This document shows positions 1 through 7,847 of a stretch of 64,000 nucleotides of DNA, one piece after another. The stretch comes from a virus: positions 1 to 64,000 of IMG/VR virus record IMGVR_UViG_3300042449_002472; one strand, written 5' to 3'. Every line of letters starts with the position of its first letter. Within the stretch, counting starts at the first letter, position 1. A program made the position numbers and the translations under genes. The notes beneath the pieces are model-generated. The model was given only the letters and a program-made list of their open reading frames with translations. It was not told the origin of the DNA and did no database searches.

Positions 1-262
1 AAGGTATTACTCAGACTTATAGGATTACTCAAGCTGAAGGTATTACTCAAGCTTAAGACCTTACTCAAGCTGAAGGTATTACTCAAAATAATAGGGTTAC
101 TCAAATTGAAGGTTTACTCAAAATAATAGGGTTACTCAAATTGAAGGTTTACTCAAAATAATAGGGTTACTCAAATTGAAGGTTTACTCAAAATTAATAC
201 CTTACTCAAGTTGAAGGTATTACTCAAAATTATAGGTTTACTCAAGCTGAAGGTATTACTGA
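1..262. repeat. Tandem 18-bp repeat, 15 units
   Basis: The core TTACTCA recurs at 7, 25, 43, 61, 79, 97, 114, 132, 149, 167, 184, 202, 220, 238 and 256 (the last as TTACTGA). The spacing is 18 bp except for three 17-bp steps. An 18-bp period equals six codons. The + frame from base 1 stays open as a K-V-L-L-K-L-type hexapeptide repeat until TAA at 124-126, just after the first 17-bp unit. It may therefore be the decayed 3' end of a repeat-protein gene entering from the left, or a non-coding satellite. Confidence 0.8.
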
Positions 263-272
263 AGATTTACAA

Positions 273-896
273 ATGAGTAAGAATTGGTATAGCAATTTAA
301 GATTATTTCATTTTATAATAAAAGGCATGAGTACATATGAAAAAGATGGAAAGTTGATGGCAAAGTTCAATTCTTCACGATCTGATGCTTTTGATAACAA
401 GGGCAAGCAGTTAGCGATGAAATTTTTTAAAATGCTTGGTGGTGAGTCTTACATTAACGATGTAGACGAAAATAATGAGCATGACTACACCAAGCCAGAC
501 ATTCGTGTTTTCTTTCCATTACAAAATAAAACGATCTATGTAGAAGCTGAAGTGAAGTCTGAGAAGAATTGGTCATTTATAGAAAGTGGGATTGATATAC
601 CTATTAGAAAACTTAAGTATGCAGAGAAGCATACAAAAGACGGATTTTTCTTTATGGTAAAAAATGATGAGTCTGAAGTTTTGCTTATACCGATGAAATA
701 TCTTCTGATGGCATCCAATGATTGTGGTAAAGAATTTTTGGGTATGGGTATTATTATGACATCAAGTGGTTTTGTGATGCCAGATCATGAATGCCATCGT
801 GTGAGAAAATTATGTAATACTGTAAACAGAAGAGGAGTTGAAGATTTTGTAAGGATTCCAGTAAGGCATGTCTACAGGTATTATAATCCATTCTAG
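273..896 (+). CDS. PD-(D/E)XK nuclease-like protein
   Basis: This 207-aa protein is not a family I can name. Around residues 74-95 it has a KPDIRVFF strand followed by IYVEAEVK. That gives D76 and E93-x-K95 in the spacing of a PD-(D/E)XK catalytic core. A nuclease fold is my inference and other parts do not prove it. The start at 273 directly follows the 18-bp repeat; an in-frame ATG at 327 with AAAGG next to it is an alternative. It is the only + strand gene at this end and is followed convergently by the orphan repeat ORF on the other strand. Confidence 0.55.
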   Translation: MSKNWYSNLRLFHFIIKGMSTYEKDGKLMAKFNSSRSDAFDNKGKQLAMKFFKMLGGESYINDVDENNEHDYTKPDIRVFFPLQNKTIYVEAEVKSEKNWSFIESGIDIPIRKLKYAEKHTKDGFFFMVKNDESEVLLIPMKYLLMASNDCGKEFLGMGIIMTSSGFVMPDHECHRVRKLCNTVNRRGVEDFVRIPVRHVYRYYNPF

Positions 897-903
897 GAAA
901 AGA

Positions 904-1059
904 TTACACTTTGAATTCTTTATATGCTTTTCTTTTAGCTTTTAAGAGTTTTGCGATATTGGTATTAATTGGGTTATAGTTTCCATGTGTTTTAAGGTTT
1001 AGAGCAATTTGGATGACTTTTTCTTTATTTTGTTGTTCTGTAATATTTGATTCATTCAT
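904..1059 (-). CDS. Orphan single helicase-associated-like repeat, 51 aa
   Basis: This short ORF starts MNESNITEQQ and ends KAYKEFKV, with TAA at 904-906. Its body KVIQIALNLKTHGNY, followed by IAKLLKAKRKAYK, matches one repeat of the neighbouring 1153-3537 nuclease (KVIEIAQYFKTHGTY, then LSNKKRMYKK). It lacks the closing GLPDDW part of the unit. No clear Shine-Dalgarno is visible, so it is either a small expressed protein or the relic of a longer repeat gene. The match in motif order is direct; expression is unknown. Confidence 0.55.
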   Translation of the reverse strand: MNESNITEQQNKEKVIQIALNLKTHGNYNPINTNIAKLLKAKRKAYKEFKV

Positions 1060-1152
1060 TGTGGGTTAGCTCATTATGTTAATGGTATTTTATAAAATAA
1101 CAATATAAGTATAACAATAATTGTTTATAGTTGTCAAGATTGTTTTTAGGTT

Positions 1153-3537
1153 TTATTGGTTTATTATTGTTGGTTGAGCGAATGTAGGATCGAATTGTGT
1201 AGTTTTTAGGAATTCAGATATAAGGTTTTCGAAATCTTTGATCCAATAAGGTATGACTAAAAGTGGGTAGTTATATTTTTTGCAGAAGTTTAATTTTATG
1301 AGGTCGTTTGTTTGAACATATTTTAAATGTTCTTCTTTTATAATTTGTGTTTTTCCGTAGATTGGTTGATAATGTTGTTCTCCGTTGTATTCTATGAAAT
1401 AGTGTAAGTTATCTTTATTGAAATAGAAATCAAAAGGTAGGCACAATTTATTGACACAAAGTTTATGTCTGTACTGTTGTATTGGTTTAATGTTAAATTT
1501 TTGGAGTACAAAATTTGTTTTTCTTTCTCCTAATGATGATTTTTGTTTTTTAATTAGCATCCAATCATCTGGTAGTCCATGAGCTTTAGCGACTTCTATA
1601 TCTGATGGATACCATTTGAACTTAGATTTAGTTCCATTGGTATAGTGTTTGAATGCTTGTCTTTTAGTGCTTAACAGTCTTCCATTTGAAAAATAATTGT
1701 CTGGGTAGTTTCCGATTTTTTTAAATTCTTGTGCGAGTGCAATTACTTTTTGATTACTTTCCTTTTCAAAATCAATAAGCAGCATCCAATCATCTGGTAA
1801 ACCATGAGCTTTAGCGACTTCTATATCTGATGGATACCATGTATATTTTAATTTTGATTTAGTTCCATTGGTATAGTGCTTAAATGATTGTCTTTTATTA
1901 TTTAAAAATCTCCCAATCCCAATTTTACCATTGGGATAAATTCCATGTGTTTTAAAGTATTGTGCTATTTTAGTTACTTTTTGGTTACTTTCTAATTCAA
2001 AATTATTATTGATAATCCAATCATCTGGCAGACCATGAGCTTTGGCAACTTCCATATCTGAGGGATACCATTTGTTTTTACTTTTCGTGCCATTATTGCG
2101 GTATTTAAATGAGTGTCTTTTATTGTTTAAAAATCTTCCAAGTATGGTGTTACCATTGGGATAAATTCCATGTGTTTTAAAGTATTGTGCTATTTCCTTT
2201 ATTGATTGATTGCTTTCTAATTCGAAACATTTACTTATAACCCAATCATCAGGAAGTCCATAAGCTTTAGCGACTTCTATATCTGATGGATACCATTTTA
2301 AATTAGTAAAAGTATCGTTATTGCGTTGTTTAAATGATTGTCTTTTATTATTTAGAAATATTCCAAGCATGGTGCTACTATTGGGGTAAATTCCATGTGT
2401 TTTAAAGTATTGTGCTATTTCAATTACTTTTTGGTTACTTTCTAATTCAAAATTATTATTGATAATCCAATCATCTGGTAGACCATGAGCTTTAGCGACT
2501 TCTATATCTGAAGGATACCATTTTAAATCATGCTTCATACCATTAGTGTGTTTTTTATACATTCTTTTTTTATTTGATAATGAAACTCCAATTTTACAAG
2601 TGTAATCAGGATAAGTTCCATGTGTTTTAAAGTATTGTGCTATTTCAATTACTTTTTGATTACTTTCCTTTTCAAAATCAATAAGCAGCATCCAATCATC
2701 TGGTAAACCATAAGCTTTAGCAACTTCTATATCTGAAGGATACCAAATAATATTTTTTATACCATTTGTATATTTTTTATATATGTGTCTTTTAAATGCT
2801 AATAGTTGTCCGAGTTTAGTATTGCGATTAGGATAATCTCCAAGTCTTACAAATTCTTGTGCAAGTTCTTTTATTCTTTCGTTACTTTCAAATTCACGAT
2901 CAATTAGTAACATCCAATCGTCTGGTAGACCATGAGCTTTAGCGACTTCTATATCTGAAGGATATATTTTACCTTGACTGGATCGTTTGCTAGATAAGTG
3001 TGTGCCTAATAATGTTTTTCTAGAAGGATAAGTTCCATGTTTTTTAAAATATTGTGCTATTTTAATTATTTTTTGGTTACTTTGAAACTCATTGGTAATG
3101 GACAGCCAATCGTCTGGTAGTCCATAAGCTTTAGCGACTTCTATATCTGAAGGATATATTTTAGATTTACTTTTAATGGATTTACTTTTAAAGACTCTTC
3201 TTTTATTATGTAAAAAATAATATAAATTTGAATTTTTTTTGTAGCATGGGTAATCATTATTTTTTCTATAAAATAAAGCAAGTTTCTTTACCAAGTTATT
3301 ACTTTTCAATTCCTGTTCATTGGTAATGGACAGCCAATCGTCTGGTAGACCATGAGCTTTAGCGACTTCTATATCTGAAGGATATATTTTAGTAATGGAG
3401 TTTCTTTTCTTATGTAAAAAATTATATAAATTTAAATTGTCGTTACAGGATGGGTAGTTATTGTTTTTTCTATAAAAAAAAGCAAGTTTCTTTGCCAAGT
3501 TATTACTTTTCAATTCATGATTAGATATTTTGTTCAT
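1153..3537 (-). CDS. Nine-repeat modular nuclease (EDxHD/Vsr-like C-terminus)
   Basis: About 794 aa. Nine units of roughly 63-76 aa run through the first ~660 residues. Each has a helix pair, then HGxYP, then a KR-rich helix, then WYPSDIEVAKAHGLPDDW-like text. The pattern resembles helicase-associated (HA) domains. The last ~130 residues carry SLGE, LPFDFYF, IEYNGEQHY and NDLIKLNFC, matching the order E, D, x, H, D of EDxHD/Vsr-like homing nucleases. I infer site-specific DNA cutting with the repeats as DNA-contact modules. The start at 3537 is preferred because GGA lies 7 nt upstream; ATG at 3549 has no Shine-Dalgarno. Repeat units are also near-identical at DNA level, so copy number may change by recombination. 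Confidence 0.75.
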   Translation of the reverse strand: MNKISNHELKSNNLAKKLAFFYRKNNNYPSCNDNLNLYNFLHKKRNSITKIYPSDIEVAKAHGLPDDWLSITNEQELKSNNLVKKLALFYRKNNDYPCYKKNSNLYYFLHNKRRVFKSKSIKSKSKIYPSDIEVAKAYGLPDDWLSITNEFQSNQKIIKIAQYFKKHGTYPSRKTLLGTHLSSKRSSQGKIYPSDIEVAKAHGLPDDWMLLIDREFESNERIKELAQEFVRLGDYPNRNTKLGQLLAFKRHIYKKYTNGIKNIIWYPSDIEVAKAYGLPDDWMLLIDFEKESNQKVIEIAQYFKTHGTYPDYTCKIGVSLSNKKRMYKKHTNGMKHDLKWYPSDIEVAKAHGLPDDWIINNNFELESNQKVIEIAQYFKTHGIYPNSSTMLGIFLNNKRQSFKQRNNDTFTNLKWYPSDIEVAKAYGLPDDWVISKCFELESNQSIKEIAQYFKTHGIYPNGNTILGRFLNNKRHSFKYRNNGTKSKNKWYPSDMEVAKAHGLPDDWIINNNFELESNQKVTKIAQYFKTHGIYPNGKIGIGRFLNNKRQSFKHYTNGTKSKLKYTWYPSDIEVAKAHGLPDDWMLLIDFEKESNQKVIALAQEFKKIGNYPDNYFSNGRLLSTKRQAFKHYTNGTKSKFKWYPSDIEVAKAHGLPDDWMLIKKQKSSLGERKTNFVLQKFNIKPIQQYRHKLCVNKLCLPFDFYFNKDNLHYFIEYNGEQHYQPIYGKTQIIKEEHLKYVQTNDLIKLNFCKKYNYPLLVIPYWIKDFENLISEFLKTTQFDPTFAQPTIINQ

Positions 3538-3597
3538 CGTAATCCACATGGTTAGGTTTACGATTATTATAAGTTTGGATAAGATCTTCGGGCAAGT

Positions 3598-4566
3598 TTA
3601 ATTAAAAATCAAATTATTCAAAAATTTATCAGTAGCGATATCCCAACTATATTGTTCAGCATGTTTTCTGCATTCTTGAACATTTAAATTAGAAAATGCA
3701 TTCAAGATAGCTGTATCTAATATTTCATCACAGAATACTGTTTTTTCATCTTGTAGGTCTAAAGCCCCATTAATTGGGTAAGCAGCTACAGGTAGTCCGC
3801 AAGATAGGGCTTCAAGCATAACAAGACCATAGGTATCTGTTTTAGAGGGGAACACAAATACATCTGCATTATGATATGCTTGGATTAGTTCATCTCCAAT
3901 TTTTTTGCCTAAGAAATAAACATCTTTATATTTTTGTTTGTAATAAGGAAGAAGAGGCCCATCACCTACCACGATTTTTTGTATAGGAAGAGTAGATTGA
4001 CAGAATGCATCTAGGTTTTTTTCTTTTGATACTCTGCCGACATATAGTGCAGTATTGTTATTGGTTGGATTGCTTTTACATTTAAAGAAATCAAGGTTTA
4101 CTCCTTTTGGAGATACTTTCATATTGTTATGATTTAGCCAAGATGTTTTATTTATCAAGTTATTAGTGCAGCAAAGTACTTTGGATGATTTGCTATGAAA
4201 CCATTTAAAATAAGTTCTTGTGATGAATAGTGGTATACTGGTGTAGGACTTTATATATTCTGGGAACATAGTAAGGTAAGATGTGGTGAATTTGATATCA
4301 TTTTTCAAGCAGAAATTTCTTGTAGCTAGTCCTAGAGTGCCTTCTGTAAAGATATGTACAGCGAAGTTACCAGTGAATAGGTCTTTATCAAATTTAACAT
4401 TATAAGCGAGTTTAACATCATTGGAGAAAGGGCAGTTAAATGATTTGAATTCATGGCTTGACAAGAGGCATGATTCTTTGATGTTAGCTTGATAGTTGCT
4501 TATGGTGGTAGCAACTCCATTGACATCTGGGTAGGAGGTATCAGATACTAGTATAATTTTCTTCAT
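3598..4566 (-). CDS. GT4-type glycosyltransferase
   Basis: About 322 aa with GT-B organisation. The N-terminal strand MKKIILVSDTSYPDVNGV is the usual acceptor-side start. The C-terminal half has VGRVSKEKNLDAF and the nucleotide-sugar site PSKTDTYGLVMLEALSCG with E-x7-E-type geometry. It probably transfers a hexose from a nucleotide sugar to a lipid or glycan in the cytoplasm. The start at 4566 is chosen for GGAA 5 nt upstream; it overlaps the 3' end of the upstream phosphoesterase by about 26 bp, so the two are likely translated from one message. Donor and acceptor cannot be told. Confidence 0.85.
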   Translation of the reverse strand: MKKIILVSDTSYPDVNGVATTISNYQANIKESCLLSSHEFKSFNCPFSNDVKLAYNVKFDKDLFTGNFAVHIFTEGTLGLATRNFCLKNDIKFTTSYLTMFPEYIKSYTSIPLFITRTYFKWFHSKSSKVLCCTNNLINKTSWLNHNNMKVSPKGVNLDFFKCKSNPTNNNTALYVGRVSKEKNLDAFCQSTLPIQKIVVGDGPLLPYYKQKYKDVYFLGKKIGDELIQAYHNADVFVFPSKTDTYGLVMLEALSCGLPVAAYPINGALDLQDEKTVFCDEILDTAILNAFSNLNVQECRKHAEQYSWDIATDKFLNNLIFN

Positions 4567-5218
4567 ATTTTTCCAATGTAATAGTGCCATTATTGACTAA
4601 CAAGAATGTTGGTGTTTTTTCAGTCCAGCATCCTGAGTTGAAGTAAGTTCCGTTATTTGCTTCTGGGCAATGTGTATGTCCAACGCAGATCAAGTCACAT
4701 TTCATTTTATCTTTATATTTAATTGCTTTGGCTTTAACTTTTTCGATACATTTCAAAAAAGTTTTGCTACTCATTTTAGCTAATTTGGCCCAATAGAAAT
4801 CGTTATCAAGTTTTTGGAGGAAGTGGTATAGGTAATCTGCTATTGCTACTGTTATTGGGTAGTCGGTTATAAAGTCATCAAATTTATCGCCATGGGTACA
4901 TATGATTTTTTTGTCACCTGATACAAAAATATATTCTTCATGTACATTAGATCCTAGTAGGTGAGATACTATTTCGCTAGGGCCATCATGATTACCATGA
5001 ATCCAGATTACATCAATTAGAGTGGATAGGTGTCTTAGTTTTGCTAGTATTTTGAAGTGGCTACTTTTGAGTCTTCTGAAATCCCAAGAGTCGAATACAT
5101 CACCATTGAGTATAAGTTTTTTGGTAGTTGGTAGATTATCAAGAAAGTGGTTTAGATCTTTAGCTTGGCAATTATCGCTACCTAGGTGAATATCAGATAT
5201 AATGATTGCATCTGTCAT
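4541..5218 (-). CDS. Calcineurin-like metallophosphoesterase (LpxH-like)
   Basis: 225 aa with all five metallophosphoesterase motifs in order: SDIHLGS near residue 8, NGDVFD near 39, GNHDG near 75, THGDKFD near 109 and GHTHCPE near 180. The arrangement and length resemble UDP-2,3-diacylglucosamine hydrolase and related phosphoesterases. It probably hydrolyses a phosphodiester or pyrophosphate using two metal ions. It is followed, with overlap, by a GT4 glycosyltransferase, which suggests both act on one glycan or glycolipid. No clear Shine-Dalgarno is seen upstream of the ATG. Confidence 0.85.
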   Translation of the reverse strand: MTDAIIISDIHLGSDNCQAKDLNHFLDNLPTTKKLILNGDVFDSWDFRRLKSSHFKILAKLRHLSTLIDVIWIHGNHDGPSEIVSHLLGSNVHEEYIFVSGDKKIICTHGDKFDDFITDYPITVAIADYLYHFLQKLDNDFYWAKLAKMSSKTFLKCIEKVKAKAIKYKDKMKCDLICVGHTHCPEANNGTYFNSGCWTEKTPTFLLVNNGTITLEKYEENYTSI

Positions 5219-5298
5219 ACAATATTTACATTAGTTAAATTAGAATATGTTATGTTGTTGAGTATTATTCAAAGTATCTTCACAATTGTTGGTAGTTA

Positions 5299-5709
5299 TT
5301 ATTTGGTGATTTCCGATACTGTTCCTGTTAGTTTGATATTTTGGATTGGATGCCAATCAGTAATATCATTGCTCATAGCTGGTTTACCTCCAGCGAGTGT
5401 ATTAACTGCTATAGTTACATGAGGTATTTTGTTATTGCTTTTGAATCCATTTACTTTAACGGCAATAGCCATATTACTTATTCCTATTTCCGATGCTATT
5501 AGATTAACTTCTTGGTTGATAAGAGAATCTTCTGGTGGGTTAAGTTTTCCCAAATTGATAGTCATATGGTGAGCAAAAGTCTTCCAATTTTCTGGTATAT
5601 ATTCTTTAAGTTCATCCAATAATTTTTCATGGCTTTGTTGGTTTAAGACAATGGCAGAGTAGGATACTTTTTTATCTTCTCTGTTTTCAATCCAGTTTTT
5701 GAAGTTCAT
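5299..5709 (-). CDS. Leader-bearing 2H phosphoesterase
   Basis: 136 aa. It begins MNFKNWIENRED, a member of the cargo leader family. After it come the two H-x-T motifs of the 2H phosphoesterase/RNA-ligase-end-processing superfamily: H48-M-T50 and H97-V-T99, each in a beta strand. Known family members hydrolyse 2',3'-cyclic nucleotides, ADP-ribose cyclic phosphate or RNA ends. I infer a virion-packaged RNA- or nucleotide-processing enzyme. The ATG lies just after the TAA of a relic cargo C-terminus (5714-5797), the same stop-ATG junction as the main array. Confidence 0.75.
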   Translation of the reverse strand: MNFKNWIENREDKKVSYSAIVLNQQSHEKLLDELKEYIPENWKTFAHHMTINLGKLNPPEDSLINQEVNLIASEIGISNMAIAVKVNGFKSNNKIPHVTIAVNTLAGGKPAMSNDITDWHPIQNIKLTGTVSEITK

Positions 5710-5713
5710 TGGG

Positions 5714-5797
5714 TTACTTTGCAGCTATTGTTTGAGTTAAGTATTTATCGATTAGTTCTTGTATTTCTGGTGTTTTCTTTGTGTAATATTTTACCAG
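5714..5797 (-). pseudogene. Relic C-terminus of a solenoid cargo gene
   Basis: Reading - strand from 5797 gives KLVKYYTKKTPEIQELIDKY and then LTQTIAAK, ending at TAA 5714-5716. This is the signature C-terminal tail of the cargo proteins at 7848-9323 and 13105-14670. There is no body or start. It lies in the same frame directly after the stop codon of the 5807-6403 gene. It is the 3' scar of a cargo gene whose core was replaced. Confidence 0.8.
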
Positions 5798-5806
5798 TTT
5801 AAATAT

Positions 5807-6403
5807 TTAAACAGTAACTGAGTACCCTATCGATAGACAAAAATCATTAAATTTTGAATAATTTTTGTATTTTATGAAATCTTTATGTTCAAATTTTGTT
5901 CTTCCACGAACATGTTTTTTGCTATTGATATCAACTGGTTTTTTATATTGAATGCCAAGATAATCACATAAAATTTCGAGTTGATCTTCTATTCTTATTT
6001 TAAGTTCAACTCTTGTATGGTTTTGAATTTTCTGATATCTTTGAATCAAATTTTCCATAGCAGAATTAACATCAAAAACTTCTCCATGATTAATTTGAAT
6101 GCACAAATGACTATTTAAAACAGAAATTGGATTCCTATAAATTAGAACTATGGGCAATTTTGAAATAGGTTCATAGTTACAATATTCCATAGCAGTGTAA
6201 TTACTTTCTCCTTTTGCTATTTTGTATAATGGAATTCCATCATATTCAATCATTCCATTTGGTCCGTAATTCCAAATTGAAGTAACTGGATTATAATGTA
6301 GCATTTCATGGCAACAAGGAAAGCCGCAATATGTCAAATAATTAGCGGTAAATGAAGTTCCTCCACCGTAATTTCCACAAAAAATATGTGTTAAATTATT
6401 CAT
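5807..6403 (-). CDS. Sulfotransferase-like protein
   Basis: 198 aa. The N-terminal strand-loop CGNYGGGTSFTANYL resembles the PAPS 5'-phosphosulfate loop, and LPIVLIYRNPISVLNSHL resembles the 3'-phosphate motif. I infer transfer of sulfate, or a related P-loop transferase role, on a glycan or small molecule. It has no cargo leader and its own Shine-Dalgarno (AGGA, 7 nt from ATG). It sits exactly between a leader scar (6411-6443) and a C-terminal scar (5714-5797), so it appears to have replaced a cargo gene. A second sulfotransferase-like gene lies at 38654-39379. Confidence 0.65.
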   Translation of the reverse strand: MNNLTHIFCGNYGGGTSFTANYLTYCGFPCCHEMLHYNPVTSIWNYGPNGMIEYDGIPLYKIAKGESNYTAMEYCNYEPISKLPIVLIYRNPISVLNSHLCIQINHGEVFDVNSAMENLIQRYQKIQNHTRVELKIRIEDQLEILCDYLGIQYKKPVDINSKKHVRGRTKFEHKDFIKYKNYSKFNDFCLSIGYSVTV

Positions 6404-6410
6404 AATATTC

Positions 6411-6443
6411 CTATAAAATTTTTATAATTTGTTTAAAGTTCAT
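6411..6443 (-). pseudogene. Relic leader MNFKQIIKIL
   Basis: ATG at 6443, three bases after the TAA of the 6447-7844 gene, reads MNFKQ, the cargo leader start, then runs to TAG at 6411-6413. The same TAA-xxx-ATG-AAC-TTT-AAA junction opens the intact cargo genes. The TAG overlaps the AGGA used as Shine-Dalgarno by the 5807-6403 gene. It could be a translated leader peptide for coupling, but it looks like the 5' scar of the lost gene. Confidence 0.7.
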
Positions 6444-6446
6444 GAT

Positions 6447-7844
6447 TTACTTTGCAGCTTGTGTTTGAGGTAAGTATTTATTGATTAGCTCTTGTATTTC
6501 TGGTGTATTTCCGTGGTATGTTGTTATTAGGTTTGCCATTTCTTTTTTATCGGTTGTATAGTGAAATAGATAATAAGCAATGAGAGGAGATATTTTTAAT
6601 TTAGATACAATCCATTCTATCATTGCTTTGTCATATCTTTCAAACACATAACGAATTAAGTCGATAATGTTGCTTTCGTAGAATTTTGATTCTTTAGCAA
6701 TAATTAATTCTATTGTTTTTTTTGCATAAATTGGTTTAATATCATGAATAAGATCTTTAATATTTTTATAAGATATTTTGGGTTTTTTATTTATTATAAG
6801 TTTTTTAATTGGTTCTGGATAGGTTGAATATAAAGTCAAATGTCTGACATCATTATCAGAAAGTTCTGGTTTATAATTTACAATTAATTGTGCTATATGA
6901 TCATTATGACTACCTGCATATCCAAGAAGTTTCAATACATTATCATCAGAAAGGTTTGTTTTTTTCTTTAGGATTAGTTCTGCAATTTTAACTTTACCTT
7001 CGTTTGTTGTATAAAAGGCCAAATTTTTAATATCATTATCAGAAAGATTTGTTTTTTTATTGATGATTAGTTCTGCCATTTTGTCTTTATCTGTTGTATT
7101 TTTTAGAACTCCTTCAATATTTCTATGAGATTGAAGAATTGCATCCAGTTGTTGGTCAGAAATTTTATTTGGGTTGTATTTTTCTCTTTTGACAATTTGT
7201 CCTTTTTTATTTTTATCGATGATATTATTGTCGATAGAGTATAAGACTTTTAAGGCATCTTTTGCGAATACCACACCTTGAGTTGATTCTTGAGGGTGGA
7301 TTGTGCCAGTTCCATGATCTACGAATCCATCGACACCACATTTTCTAAGATTAGAGTTCCATTCTGATGGTTTGTCATTTGCGATTGCTTTTGTTACAAG
7401 CCATAGCATAGAATAATTGCTACGAAGATTATATTCATCTTTTTTTATTTTATCTTCAGCCTCGTAAACTTTTTTGAGCGAGAAAACATTACCACTATAA
7501 AGTATATCCATACCTTTTTGTTCTTCATCACTAGGATTCATATGTAATATTTTTTGTGGTCTTGTGAATTCGCAGACATTGAGATAAGGTTGATCTCCTG
7601 CGAATGGAACATCCATTTCATTTTCAATGACATAATTTAATGGATAAAAATAAATTCCGATTGGTGTTTTATATTCGCTTTTTGGATTGATCCCAACTTT
7701 ATCGATTGCGGTATAAGTTACGACAAGGTTTTCTGGATTGGGATGAGTTTTTTGAATATGTTGTAGTGCGAGAAGGGGATCACGAAATTCTTGATCCTTT
7801 ATCATTATCTTTTCAGTTAGTATTAGCCATTGTTTAAATTTCAT
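6447..7844 (-). CDS. Cargo protein, TPxGIYxYP-type head with solenoid tail
   Basis: 465 aa starting MKFKQWLILTEKIMIKDQEF. The head (to about residue 210) has VTYTAIDKVGINP, then TPIGIYFYPL, VPFAGDQPYLNV and, near its end, GTGTIHPQESTQGVVF. These pieces are reminiscent of ADP-ribosyltransferase-like folds (aromatic-GIY turn, late E/Q-V-V-F strand), but I cannot prove it. The tail has about six ~33-aa units of the type DKDKMAELIINKKTNLSDNDI, a two-helix alpha-solenoid, and ends QTQAAK. Paralogue of 11204-12655. The stop is 3 nt from the next leader ATG. Confidence 0.75.
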   Translation of the reverse strand: MKFKQWLILTEKIMIKDQEFRDPLLALQHIQKTHPNPENLVVTYTAIDKVGINPKSEYKTPIGIYFYPLNYVIENEMDVPFAGDQPYLNVCEFTRPQKILHMNPSDEEQKGMDILYSGNVFSLKKVYEAEDKIKKDEYNLRSNYSMLWLVTKAIANDKPSEWNSNLRKCGVDGFVDHGTGTIHPQESTQGVVFAKDALKVLYSIDNNIIDKNKKGQIVKREKYNPNKISDQQLDAILQSHRNIEGVLKNTTDKDKMAELIINKKTNLSDNDIKNLAFYTTNEGKVKIAELILKKKTNLSDDNVLKLLGYAGSHNDHIAQLIVNYKPELSDNDVRHLTLYSTYPEPIKKLIINKKPKISYKNIKDLIHDIKPIYAKKTIELIIAKESKFYESNIIDLIRYVFERYDKAMIEWIVSKLKISPLIAYYLFHYTTDKKEMANLITTYHGNTPEIQELINKYLPQTQAAK

Positions 7845-7847
7845 AGT

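Noticed and set aside
1-262. CRISPR-like array at the left edge
   Set aside because: Units follow each other every 17-18 bp with no spacers of 25-40 bp; it is a simple tandem repeat.
1560-3500. Diversity-generating-retroelement-type variable repeats
   Set aside because: No reverse transcriptase or template repeat is present; repeat differences are ordinary substitutions, not A-specific changes.
5186-5422. Short + strand frame of hydrophobic character
   Set aside because: It lies mostly opposite the 2H gene, which has both catalytic motifs; no ribosome site is present.
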